This document shows positions 10,003 through 21,626 of a stretch of DNA of 64,000 bases, one piece after another (the stretch's first letter is position 1; each line of letters starts with the position of its first letter). A program made the translations under genes and the position numbers. The DNA is taken from positions 189,501-253,500 of the forward strand of contig CAWZYM010000188.1 of the NCBI GenBank assembly GCA_963966185.1, written 5' to 3'. The notes under the pieces were generated by a model. That model did no database searches. It saw only the letters and a program-made list of their open reading frames with translations, and was not told where the DNA came from. This stretch comes from Rhabditoides inermis. Lineage: Eukaryota > Nematoda > Chromadorea > Rhabditida > Rhabditidae.

Positions 10003-12822
10003 TTATGTAAAGGAGTTGAACACGTAATGTTTGCACTCACGCAATGCGGCAAATGCGGACGTTGCTAACTCCAGCGACGGTAGAGGGTCAGAGGTTTGCT
10101 GCTTATCTGAAATGTGATCAATATAGTTTTTTTTATAGGACGTAGAAAAATAATCGAAATAACCTGGGAAGCGGAGTTTAAGCAGAGCCTTGAAGTAGTT
10201 GACGCATCGCTCGACGTGGAGTTCGTGAATCGGATAGTAGCACAGACAGCCAGAGGCGCACCGACACACTCGATCGACATGCGTGCACTTCCTCTTCCTT
10301 TTGCAATCAACACACTTGCACGAGCACTTATGTCCACAGTAGCATTGTCGGTACTCGAATGTCTCCACCTTCTTGATCATCGGAAGTACGATGTGCTGGA
10401 AAGCAAGCCAGTAGACGCGCTGATTCTGTCCATTCAGAGCGAGGAGAAGAGAGAACATCTTCTGCACGGCAGCGGCGAAGAAGTGGTGGATGAAGGAGTC
10501 GACAGGCATTCCCGAGACGAACAGCATGTTGGAGAGGGTGAACGAGTTCACCCTATCGATGATCAGATCGGCTATCTTTCTCGGGTCGAGGAAAGCACTC
10601 GCATCAGTGGAAAAGAAGGAGACATCTCCGCTCTTCAACCTTATCTCCAGACTCGCAGTCAATTCTTTTAGATGAGAAATCACCGCGGCCACATCTAGGG
10701 ATTCTCTGCAGAGACACACGATGTGCTCGTCGTCTGCGCTGGTCGGTATGCGCTCCTCCTTCAGCTTCTTCACAAGAGGGCGAAGAAGTGCGGCTTGCAG
10801 CACACGTCCAATGCCAAATGCTGGCAGACCGCTGGTGGTTGAAACTGGAGCCGAGTCGACTCCATTCACGCGCACGACACACTGACGTTGTAGATAGTCA
10901 GCAATCCACGCAGCCATTCCAGGGAACACGTCTCGCACATTGTCCATGATCGAGGAGTGGGAAAGGTTGTCGAGGCAGGACAGCTTGATGATCACAAACT
11001 CAGCGGACGGCTTGCCGGGGTGCTTATTTGTTTTCGCCACTTGTGTCCACTTGCGAGTCTCCTTCTGCACACCGTCATACGGCAAAAGCTCGATGTGTCC
11101 GATGTTCATCAGAAGCTTCGACATGATGTATTCGAAGAGTTTGGAGGCTATCGTGATTGAAGGGCGGAGAACGTAGTCGGCCGGGTCGGGGCTGTTCCAG
11201 TCTCCGTGGCGGGGATGTGGCACCAGCACGTCCATCTTCCACTCGGTCGGCATACGTCGAGCAGCCGCAGTGAACACCGTTGCGAGAGGTGCGGCGAGCT
11301 CATTCTTCAACTTCTGGTAAAAGAACAGAGAAGGATCGGAATTCTTAGTCGTGGCAAACGCTTGAATTGCGTTTTTCACCAGTTCTTCTGTTATTTCTAT
11401 CTGCGCAGTCACTGCTTCTTCAAGATGCGCATTCGTTGATTGACCGATACGAGATCCGAGCTTCTTCGCCAGCAACTCGGCTTTCTCAGTGTCGTTGAAG
11501 ATCCATTTGTTGGCATCGCGAAGAGTCGGCAGCTGCTGCGGCGCAAGCGCGTTAATCCGGCGAATGAAAGCAGAAGTGTCACGTTTGCAGAGTTCGATCA
11601 GGTCTTCATCCACTGCACCAGAGCTGCATGATGTACAAGAAACAAGACTCATAATCTTGTCGTCAATGCTCTGGTTCACGGGCGCAGACTTGTTATCGAA
11701 AATCTCGCTCCAGTTCATCGAAGAGAGCTTGTCGTGATAATCCTCGTGGAAAGTCAAACTGTGGTACTGCTCCTCTGCTGTCCGTTCGTTGATAGAACCT
11801 TGCGCGGCAGAGAGCAGAATCGTCGCACTGATCCCGCGATGAACGCCTCCCAATTTCTCCACCGTAGTGTAGCTCACAGGACGATTGGAGAAAAGGAGAT
11901 CCAGACAGGTGCGCGAATTTTCAGTCGTCGAGTCGCGTACCCACTGCTTCATGCAGAATCCCAGCTGCATCCAGCACAACTCGCCGGAGCGAGCAGGAAG
12001 ACCGAAATGCGGCACGTTGCTCCAGAACTCGGCGACGTTCGGCCATTCGGTGGCGCGCGGTGTTAGCACAGGTTGGTTGGCGTCCGCGCAGACGACGACC
12101 GCTTTGTCAACAGCGGCGTAGTGCGTGATCCAATCCGTGAGAAGTTGATGTTCCTCCGCAGTCGAATGCTTCGAGCGATCTCCGCCATTGGGCACAATGT
12201 AGGCGACCATCAACCGAACAGCTGTATCCCTCCCTTCCGAGCGAATCTTCACATCGACCACCAGCAACTGATACTTGTCGGATTTGTCATTCCTAGTGAC
12301 CTCGTTGACAAGATGTTGTTTGCGGATGAGCAGGGCAACACCGCCAGTGTATTTCTTCATCTTTAGGGTAGCGTCTTGGAGGAGAATGTGGTAGTCTTTC
12401 TCGAACTTCACCTTCAGCAACGCGGTTGTCTCCTCGGTGAGTCGCGACTCCGTGATCGCAATGACGTCGGGAAGCGGCTTCATTTTGTTCACCCGCTTTT
12501 TCAGCGTCTCGATCTTGTCAGCATTTAGCGATTCGGCATTGTAGTAGAGTGAATTCAGCTCCACGACACTTTCTCTTTCACTAAAATGTCACAAATTGCT
12601 TCGCAACAGCGTATTTTTATGCAACTCCTAACTCCTCTCATGATTTCTAAAAAGAAAGGGAAAAACAATTGAGAGTAAGATGTTAGATTTTTCATTGTTC
12701 TAATATCTAGCCATGAAAAAAACTTAATCATGCCACATAACGCATTTATAATTATAATTATATAACACTCACTTTGATACATCATCGGTTTTTTCACCTC
12801 CTCCCTCGCGGACAGTCGTCAT
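10003..12822 (-). CDS. LINE-derived endonuclease/RT-like gene with introns, copy C (intact)
   Basis: Exons 12773-12822, 10164-12580 and 10003-10106 sum to 857 codons including the stop. Residues about 20-280 form an endonuclease/exonuclease/phosphatase fold of the LINE type: LYYNAESLN, IAITESRL with the catalytic Glu, VAYIVPNGG, and VVCADANQP with Asp and Asn. The final SDH motif is changed to GVHRGI. Residues about 400-640 resemble a LINE reverse transcriptase: DYVLRPSITIASKLFEYIM for the finger motif, LSCLDNLSH for motif A, SGLPAFGIGRVLQ for motif B, and TSADDEHIV for the ADD of motif C. The first catalytic Asp of motif A appears to be Lys or Ile. A Cys/Lys-rich cluster (CYCGH, CSCKCVDCKRKRKC, CRCASGCLC) follows. 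Introns at both ends argue against an active retrotransposon copy. Confidence 0.75.
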
Positions 12823-13778
12823 TCGTGAACCCTGAATCACATAAGTATAAAATACACGACAAATCATTATCATATGAGAATTTTCACGACAAGTCATTAA
12901 GACATGGATGTAAAACCGACATGTGTAATTAATAGCGTCACGCAAAGGCTAGGAACCTGGATCGTGCAACTTACTCAATGAAACAAGATAGTTCTTCCAT
13001 AAATAGGTTTGTATAAAGTTGACCACATTGATCTTACGAGAAATAAAGGTCTTCAAATGCAATGTTTCCTCACTGAAGCCGCTTCCCCCCTGAAAACGGC
13101 GATAAGAAAACCGTATGAAAAACCACTTTTGTCTCGGAAATCGGACATTACGACAGACACCATAAAATATGAACGACGAGACGGTATAAAATTTGGAAAA
13201 AAATGAAATCAATATGGCCGATCACGTTTAGAAAGAGGCGCGAGCCGAGAGACTATAACAGTCTGGTATCATATAAGCAAATACACGCGGGAGGGTTCAG
13301 GATATATGATGCATTTTTTTTGTTAACTAGAAAGACATAAAATAGAAGAAAGGAAGAGTCACGGAGACCAGCATATGTACATACCAGGAGATCGATTCAG
13401 GCCTATATACATATCATAGCCCCATATGAATGAATAGGTAGAGAAAGATAAAAAGTTTGGAACCGGCATCAGAAATCTGAATACTTCTTACGTGTCAATG
13501 TCCCGCTAAATGCCGGTTGGTGTGCCGACTGCTTCCACACGTAGATGCCCGTTTTTACTAACGATTTCGAGGAGACACATTGTCTTACTTTCAACATTCG
13601 ACGTTTTCTGTTTTCTGTTATGTAGGCCGTCCTGCAACCGGCGATGTCGTCTAATCTTGCGCTTGACAGAACATAATTTATATACAATTATAAATTGTAA
13701 ATTCAACAATTATAAACTCAACAGGTGATGCAATATTTCGTAATCAAAAAGAAGAATGTTGTTCGCCGTCTTCAAGTA

Positions 13779-14027
13779 GCGGTCGGTCTCTTCAAACTAC
13801 TGTCAAAATGTAACTATAGTCTGCGCCAGAGCGATAGTTTTCGATCTGCCTCGCTTGCAGTTCGAAATACGGTGCCATAACCGTCTGCCTCTCTTGTTTT
13901 GCGCGCTATTGCCGAAAGCTGACTCTCCGTCTTCCTCTGATCTACCCCACTGCGCGCAACTTATTGCGAGCATAGAACTATACTTCGAACTACTTCGGAA
14001 ACGGTTTTCGAAGAGACTGACCACGCC
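13779..14027 (+). repeat. MITE-like repeat, second copy
   Basis: Duplicate of 5518-5766 carried along by the segmental duplication; same terminal inverted repeats. Confidence 0.6.
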
Positions 14028-14163
14028 TTCACCGTCCGGTCGAGCGATGCCTTCTCATCTTCTCCTCCACATGTATTCTTTGACAATAAAGTTTTCAATT
14101 TCATTATAGTTTCGTTTGAGCGTCATTTTCCTTGTACCATCGCCCTTACCCGGCCGTGCTGCC

Positions 14164-14687
14164 ATGCGTCCTCCCCCCTTCCTCCCTCTCCTTCTCCTCC
14201 TCCTCCTTCTCCTCCTTCTCCCCCATCCCTCCTCCCTCGCACCCCTCCCTCCACTCAACATCCCCGGAAAGCCCAACCTCGTCACCACCACCTTCGTGAG
14301 TACTATATACCGTATACCCTCAATACGAGTACCGTATCCCTAGAATTTCGACTTCCCTGTAGACTTGCTGTACCAGCCCTACTACAACAGAAAGATCCAC
14401 GAGAAAAAGACGAAGAAGTGGGTTGGGTTATTGCAACATAACGTAACCATAAGAACAATGTAATATATAGTGTTTGTCCAAACAGTCAATCGGATTTCTA
14501 GAAGTACTGTTATCTACCATAACCTGTTTCCGAGGTACAAACTGTAATCTACAGTAACCCTTTGTTCAGGCACCTCAAGGAGGCGCTCGATCGCGTGCGG
14601 GAGAAGGTGATCGAAGAGGTGGTGCGGCAGAACAGGGAGAGTCTGGAGAAAGAGAGGCAAGCCGCGAGCACAAACACACCACCATGA
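14164..14687 (+). CDS. Small secreted helical protein, copy 2
   Basis: Exons 14164-14299, 14363-14417 and 14570-14687 keep the same lengths (136, 55 and 118 nt) and phases as the first copy. They encode a signal peptide with a long Leu run followed by the same mature protein, with a handful of substitutions (for example KDALNRV to KEALDRV and ERRAA to ERQAA). The two introns differ more than the exons: intron 2 is 152 nt here against 175 nt. That contrast suggests selection on the protein. Function unknown; a small secreted or cell-surface helical peptide is all that can be said. Confidence 0.7.
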
Positions 14688-14759
14688 GTACTCTATCATT
14701 GTATCGCATCGTAAACATTATATTGTTGTATTGTCAAGCATTGTTGAAACCATCTGTCC

Positions 14760-15725
14760 ACTAAATGAGTGAACCGAGATAAAAGTGCACATGCGCGTTT
14801 TTTTTTCGGCGCATTAGTCGACGTTCGATTCGAAATGCCTCGTATATCGACGGTCTCGTGTATGTCTCATACATGATTGAGTGAGAAAGGTAGTGAAGGA
14901 AATGCAAACATTGCAAAAGTCACGAAACGGCTGTCGTTGGAAAATGGTTGGGTTGTGGTGTAGTGCCAAAGTCCTCCTAGAACCCCTTCCTCTGAGTATC
15001 GGAGTAATCTCTTGAATCGGGGGGTACCTTCTTTTTTACTTTCGTCTTCACCAGTATGTATGTGCTTGAGCATGATCGCCAGACACAATGTGGCATGATC
15101 GCCAGACACAAACACGAGACACAATTACGCGGCGTCAACTTGGGACAGGTGTCCACATATTTGCATATTTCCAGCTGGGCACTTGGAATCTCAGCTGGTC
15201 TAGGAGAGCATAGCGGAAGTAATCTGTCAGACTTGATTGTGCGTATGAAGTTTGCTCCTCGTTGAAATGAGCATACCACTCTGAATTTCGAGTGTAAACT
15301 ACAACTAGCACGTTAATATATATATGAAAATACAATCTCTTTTCATAAATATGATGTATTGAATTGAATTTATTACAGTAATAATCTGCGTCACACATCA
15401 ATAATCAACGTTCAAAACAAAAGAAAAAGAGGATATCGCATAAAGCACGTGTCATCGTAGATAGAGGAATGGGATCACCCCGCCTGGATGGTGGGAGTGG
15501 AGCGGCGGAGGGAACCGCTTGCTACGCCGCGAGGCGAGCACAAGGCAAAACCATCCATATCATAACAAATCGCATGTAAATGCTATATCGGATATGAGAT
15601 TTTTCGGGTTGGTGTTTATAGGAACAATGGGAACGTGATTGTACTGATATTGGTGATGTGGTGGGCGGGGGGTCGGCGATTTCTCTACTGGGGTACCATG
15701 ACACTCATTCAATTTGTGTACATGA
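14760..15725. other. No gene recognised
   Basis: Unique sequence without a convincing exon. A short imperfect duplication of the type GATCGCCAGACACAA occurs twice at about 15074-15110. Short ORFs here lack splice context or family motifs. Confidence 0.5.
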
Positions 15726-15729
15726 GCGT

Positions 15730-15797
15730 CTCGGGATCGTATAGTGGTATAGTGGAAGGAGGTGTTCCGAAAGGTCGTGGTTCCGAATTCTCCCGAG
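15730..15797 (+). other. tRNA-like sequence (possible tRNA pseudogene or SINE head)
   Basis: CTCGGGA at 15730-15736 can pair with TCCCGAG at 15791-15797 as a 7-bp acceptor stem. Between them are an A-box-like ATAGTGGTATAGTGG and a B-box-like GTGGTTCCGAATTC with one extra base. The 68-nt spacing is too short for a normal anticodon arm, so this looks like a decayed tRNA or the head of a tRNA-derived SINE rather than a working tRNA. Confidence 0.3.
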
Positions 15798-16667
15798 AGG
15801 GCGCCGCCAGAAGGAGAGGACACAGCCGAGGCGGTGGATGAGCAGCGACACGCCAGACATCACATATATACAGGACATGGCGTTACAAACACTCAAAAAG
15901 AACAATACAAACGGAACGACACATACATGGAACATAAAGCACATAAACCAGAAAACTAATCAAAAGGTGCTCATGATTTGAGCTGCAAAATTTTTGTCAG
16001 ATCAATACGGGACAGTGTTTTTGCAAAAATAGAATGCTTTTTACCGAATATGCGTGGGTGGGATTTGGACAAAGTGACAATGTATCTGGCTGTTCTCAGT
16101 GCAAAACAATTGTGTAAGAGTGTGGATCGAGTGGCTTTGATGTGTAAGGCAAATGTTTCGTGGCGACCACGGGATGGTTTGATTCGGAACAATGACGAAA
16201 AGCGAGTGGATGTATGCTGAAAATGAACAGATTGTGTAAACTAGGTGTTCGTAAATTTCGTAGTGTATGGGATTGTCCCCGGTCTGCGCGCACACTCGCG
16301 GAGTGATTCTCACGTTTCCTACATGAACAGTTATTTCCCATATTTTCTTTCTGGACAACTGATCAAACTTGTCAGGTATGTTAGTAAACACTTTATTATT
16401 GATGATTACGCAACTTCAGAATTGTAGTTTTCTATGGTATTCGACTACATCGCTAGTGATGAGAAGATGTTCCATAGTGAAACATTCATGAGAGGTTTGT
16501 ACCCCCATTCTGGCAACATTCGTTTATGCCACAGTTTTTATTTTTATTTTAAACGATGACTTTCATAATGGCTAGAAACCTACTAGATGAAAAGTTCTGA
16601 AAATTTGTTTGAAATGAGTTATCGCCGAAAATACAGGTTTAGTCCATATTGGAGTTAGGCTATAACT

Positions 16668-16833
16668 ATAGTTCTATGCTCGCAAAAAGTTGCGCGCGGT
16701 GGGGTAGATCAGAGGAAGACGGAGAGTCAGCTCTCGGCAATAGCGCGCAAAATAAGTGAGGCAGACGGTTATGGCACCTTATTTCGAACTGCAAGTGAGG
16801 TAGATCGAAAACTATCGCTCTGGCGCAGAGTAT
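16668..16833 (-). repeat. Inverted copy of the MITE-like repeat interior
   Basis: Reverse complement of about 5553-5716, sharing the blocks CGCCAGAGCGATAGTTTTCG and GACTCTCCGTCTTCCTCTGA. It is a third, diverged copy outside the segmental duplication. The rest of 15960-17280 holds no recognisable gene, only a degenerate repeat of about 130 bp near 17005-17200. Confidence 0.65.
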
Positions 16834-17394
16834 AGCTGAAAAATGATGTTTTCGAAAATTTCTGTTATTTTCCTGTTAATTTCTGTAAACAAACTGCTAA
16901 AGTTTCTGTGATAGCAACACTGATTGCAGGAGGAAAAAATTCCCATCATAATGAAACAAATCGACTGCAACTCTTTGCGAGTGATGAATGTTAATAAACA
17001 TTTTTATCACTACAATGTACATGATCAATTGTTAGAAGACATCGTATACGAACGTTTCAAACTATATCACGCAACCCCCAAAAAACGCGTTTATCACTAC
17101 ATACAGACCGCAAACAACGAAGCAATGGTGTCTGCGTGTACAACAATCACATAATCAGTTGCTAAAGACATAGGAAAAGCGTTTCAAAATATATGTTAAA
17201 AAAAATAAACACAATTCATTTTCTATCATAATATGTAATCATTTTCTATCATCATATGCAAAACACGTTTCAAATGTCAAATTCAAAACGAACAACTCGC
17301 GGCGACTTTCCTGCCGCACGGATCCTGACAATCGCGACAATTGGAGGGACAGATGCGGCGGAAGACTTCCAGCTGGAAGACAAAGGATTGGAGA

Positions 17395-18039
17395 AGGAGA
17401 GAGAGGTGAGAGAGATGAGGGGAGAGAGAGAGAGAGAGGGAGAGAGAGAGGGGAGAGAGAGGGTGAGAGAGAGAGAGGGAGAGAGAGAGAGGAGAGAGGG
17501 GAGAGAGAGGGGAGAGAGAGGGAGAGAGAGAGAGGAGAGAGGGGAGAGAGAGGGAGAGAGAGGGGAGAGAGAGGGAGAGAGAGAGGAGAGAGGGGAGAGA
17601 GAGGGAGTGAGAGGAAGAGAGAGGGGAGAGAGAGGGAGAGAGAGAGAGGAGAGAGGGGAGAGAGAGGGGAGAGGAGAGAGGTGAGAGGGAGAGAGAGGGG
17701 AGAGAGAGAGGGAGAGAGAGAGAGGAGAGAGGGGAGAGAGAGGGAGAGAGGGAGAGAGAGGGGAGAGAGAGGGAGAGCGAGAGAGGAGAGAGGGGAGAGA
17801 GAGGGAGAGAGAGGGAGAGAGAGGAAGAGAGAGAGAGAAAGAGAGGAGAGAGGGGAGAGAGAGGGGAGAGAGAGAGAGAGAGAGAGAGAGGAGGGGAGAG
17901 AGAGGGAGAGAGAGGGAGAGAGAGGGGAGAGAGAGGGAGAGAGAGAGAGGAGAGAGGGGAGAGAGAGGGAGAGAGAGGGAGAGAGAGGGAGATAGAGGGA
18001 GAGAGAGAGGAGAGAGGGGAGAGAGAGGGAGAGAGAGGG

Positions 18040-18071
<32 letters not shown>

Positions 18072-18977
18072 GGGAGAGAGAGGGAGAGAGAGGGAGAGAG
18101 AGGGGAGAGAGAGGGAGAGAGAGAGAGGAGAGAGGGGAGAGAGAGGGAGAGAGAGGGGAGAGAGAGGGAGAGAGAGAGAGGAGAGAGGGGAGAGAGAGGG
18201 AGAGAGAGGGGAGAGAGAGGGAGAGAGAGAGAGGAGAGAGGGGGAGAGAGAGGGAGAGAGAGAGGAGAGAGAGAGAGGGGAGAGAGAGAGGAGAGAGGGG
18301 AGAGAGAGGGAGAGAGAGGGGAGAGAGAGGGAGAGAGAGAGGAGAGAGGGGAGAGAGGAGGGAGAGAGAGAGGGAGAGAGAGGGGAGAGAGAGGGAGAGA
18401 GAGAGAGGAGAGAGGGGAGAGAGAGGGAGAGAGAGGGAGAGAGAGGGGAGAGAGAGGGAGGAGAGAGAGAGGAGAGAGGGGAGAGAGAGGGGAGAGAGAG
18501 GGAGAGAGAGAGAGTAGAGAGGGGAGAGAGAGGGAGAGAGAGGGGAGAGAGGGAGAGAGAGAGAGGAGAGAGGGGAGAGAGAGGGAGAGAGAGGGGAGAG
18601 AGAGGGAGAGAGAGAGAGGAGAGAGGGGAGAGAGAGGGAGAGAGAGGGAGAGAGGGGAGAGAGAGGGAGAGAGAGGGAGAGAGGGAGAGAGAGGGGAGAG
18701 AGAGGGAGAGAGAGAGAGGAGAGAGGGGAGAGAGAGGGAGAGAGAGGAGAGAGAGGGGAGAGAGAGGGAGAGAGAGAGGAGAGAGGGGAGAGAGGGGAGA
18801 GAGAGGAGAGAGAGAGGAGAGAGGGGAGAGAGAGGGAGAGAGAGGGAGAGAGAGGGGAGAGAGAGGGAGAGAGAGAGAGGAGAGAGGGGAGAGAGAGGGA
18901 GAGAGAGGGAGAGAGAGGGAGAGAGAGGGGATAGAGAGGGAGAGAGAGAGAGGAGAGAGGGGAGAGAGAGGGGAGGA

Positions 18978-19015
<38 letters not shown>

Positions 19016-19940
19016 GGGAGAGAGAGGGAGAGAGAGGGAGAGAGAGGGGAGAGAGAGGGAGAGAGAGGAGGAGTGAGGGGAGAGAGGGGGAGAGAGGGGA
19101 GAGAGGGGTGAGAGAGGGTGTGAGAGTGAGGGTGAGGGGAGAGAGAGGGAGAGAGAGGGAGAGAGAGAGGAGGAGAGAGGGGGGAGAGAGAGAGGAGAGA
19201 GGGGAGAGAGAGGGAGAGAGAGGGGAGAGAGGGGAGAGAGAGAGAGGAGAGAGGGGGAGTGAGGGAGAGAGAGGGAGAGAGAGGGGAGAGAGAGGTGAGA
19301 GAGGGAGAGAGGGGATGAGAGAGGGAGAGAGGGGGAGAGAGAGGGAGGAGAGAGAGGAGAGAGGGGAGAGAGAGGGAGAGAGAGGGGGTTGAGAGAGTGG
19401 AGAGTGAGAGGTGAGTGGGGTGAGAGGGAGAGAGAGGGGAGTGAGGGGAGAGAGGAGAGGAGGGAGGTGGGAGAGTGAGGGAGAGAGAGGAAGAGAGTTG
19501 GGAGGAGAGAGGGAGAGAGAGAGGAGAGAGGGGAGAGAGTGGGGGAGAGGGGAGAGGTGAGGGAGTGAGTGGGAGAGAGAGAGGGGAGAGGAGGGAGAGT
19601 GGGGTGAGTGTGGGAGTGAGTGTGGGTTGGTGGGTGAGTGGGGGGAGTGGGAGGGTGAGGGGGAGAGGAGGAGAGGGGAGGAGAGGGAGTGTGAGTGGTG
19701 TGTCGTGTGGGTTGAGTGAGGGGGTGTGAGAGGGGTGTGTGGGGTGTGAGGGGTGTGAGGGAGGAGAGTGGGGAGAGAGGGGAGAGAGAGGGAGAGAGAG
19801 AGGAGAGAGGGGAGAGAGAGGGAGAGAGAGGGAGAGAGGGAGAGAGAGAGAGGAGAGAGAGAGGGGAGAGAGAGGGAGAGAGAGGGAGAGAGAGAGGAGA
19901 GAGAGAGAGAGGGGAGAGAGTGAGAGAGAGTGAGAGTTGT
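17395..19940. repeat. 2.5-kb GA-rich minisatellite in the last intron of CA-3
   Basis: Almost pure purine on the + strand, built from irregular units such as GGGAGAGAGAGGGAGAGA and GAGAGAGGAGAGA. The right part, 19080-19760, is interspersed with GTG and TTG. Long Ser/Leu/Pro or Arg/Glu open frames across it are artefacts of the absence of stop codons. It lies between CA-3 exons 8 and 9. Confidence 0.97.
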
Positions 19941-21193
19941 CCCACCTGCTTGCTGTATATCTCGACCGGAATTGATCATCACCGTCCACACCACACCACT
20001 CCTGAAACGGCTCCGTCGTCAACGATCCCAGATACGTACAGTACTCCGGCTTGCCTGAACATCATAGGTTATTCAAAATGTGTAACACAATCTTTATATC
20101 GATGCCATTTTGATGTCATTTCATCAACTTGTGAGAACATGCAGCGAACGTTTCAAATACACAACGAAACTGTTTTTCACATTCAGCTGCATTTTTTCGA
20201 ACACCATGGAAACTATTTTGCGAAAGACGTTTTTTCAACTGATATAGAGTTGTTGTCCAAAAAAACCCATGTGTGTTGTTGAATCGTATCCACACCCACC
20301 TTTCGGTAGTAGCTGTGCGATGTCGAGTGACTTGGGCATTGCCGCTTCTTTCTTGCTGTCCAGCGCCTGACGCAGCGCGCCGTTGATGATCTCGAACTGG
20401 TCGTTGCCCTCGGCAGACTCCTGAAACCATTGGTTCCTTGCTATAATGGTTCCTGGTTTTAATGGTTCCTGGTGCCACTGGTTCGGTGCGCTATTCAGGT
20501 AAGTAACAGTGACACTCAGGACAGCATCCGTGTTCAATCGTTGAACTAGGCTGGTTTCTGGTTCCTGGTGCGGCTGGTTCGACTGGTTCCTGGTTGCCTA
20601 ACCTTGAGGAACACGGCGATCACAGCTATTCCGTCCGCTTTCGTCACCGCCATCTCGATCGTGTCGTAGTCGGTGTTCCAGAAGACAAAGTGAAGCTGGA
20701 ATGAAAAAACGATGAAATCAGAAATTTACTTCGTTGTTATAGTTCCATTGCGTATGAACGTTTTTTTTTTGAAATGCATTGCACTCACCTCTCCCGCGAA
20801 CCGCTTCCCCTTCATCTTGTGCTCGCTACCGCTCGTGGCGCCTGGAAACGAAGTTCATTTTCATTTTCACGGCAAGAAGGAATTATTCACGAAAAAGTAT
20901 AAGACTATCTATTTATGTTTTAATCCACGCACCCTTTCCCCAATGCGCGTGGAACTGCCGCAGATGGTAGACGGACGGGATGTGGCAGCCCGCGAACGCT
21001 GAACGTGGTTGTTTATTTGTTGTTTACTTTGGTTCGCTTTGTTTACATCTAATGTTCACTCGTTGTATATTCGTTGTACTATGCTTGTTTGTTTACTTGT
21101 TTACTTCACTCACTCGACTCGGAGTCTTCCTTGACGCGAACCTGCCAGCCATGAGGGCTCACCTGAACACAGATTATATAAGTACAAGGAGTA

Positions 21194-21314
21194 TTATCTG
21201 TTAAAAAGTACTTGCGTAAAGATATTAAGTTTGTCTTGACCCAAATTCAACAAAAGCGCATGCATAAAAACGTTTACAAATACTAACACAAACCTGCGCC
21301 TCTCTCCCCCCCCC

Positions 21315-21370
<56 letters not shown>

Positions 21371-21626
21371 AATATGGACGTATGACGTTATTCATTTGTA
21401 TTGTTATATTTCATCTGTTAGTGTCCACTGTCCGTTATGCGCAGGTTTGTGTTAGTATTTGTAAACGTTTTATGCATGCGCTTTTGTTGAATTGGGTCAA
21501 GACAAACTTAATATCTTTACGCAAGTACTTTTTAACAGATAATATATGTGCTTTTGTTGAATTTCATAGAAATTTCTTCTGTTTCTGATTCTGTCGTTAA
21601 TTTCTCTGCGCGCCCTGCAGAGCTAG
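21194..21626 (+). mobile_element. Helitron/Helentron-like element, copy in a CA-3 intron
   Basis: Starts TTATCTGTTAAAAAGTACTT. It has inverted repeats at 21193-21299 and 21439-21543 separated by a pyrimidine-rich microsatellite, then the family block GATAATATATGTGCTTTTGT and a TTGAATTTCATAGAAATTT tail shared with the 59.6-62.6 kb element. A GC-rich hairpin at 21604-21622 (CTCTGC/GCAGAG) is followed by CTAG. The 3' border is less certain than in the other two copies because no empty site is available. Confidence 0.6.

Larger units (their letters stand above)
9862..14760. repeat. Segmental duplication, copy 2 (partner 896-6560)
   Basis: Same content and order as 896-6560 without the 727-bp transposon. 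The minus-strand ORF at 5227-5448 is shortened in this copy at 13506-13509 by a C-to-T change that creates an in-frame stop. From 13830 to 14760 small indels in the C-rich and A-rich stretches separate the copies. Confidence 0.9.

Noticed and set aside
17239..20022. Open frames of about 900 codons rich in Ser, Leu and Pro on the minus strand
   Set aside because: All three minus frames are open because the (CT/CCT)n repeat lacks stop codons; the region is the last intron of CA-3.
21382..21588. A 68-codon open frame in the 21.4 kb region
   Set aside because: It covers one arm of the transposon's inverted repeat; not conserved as protein in the other copies.
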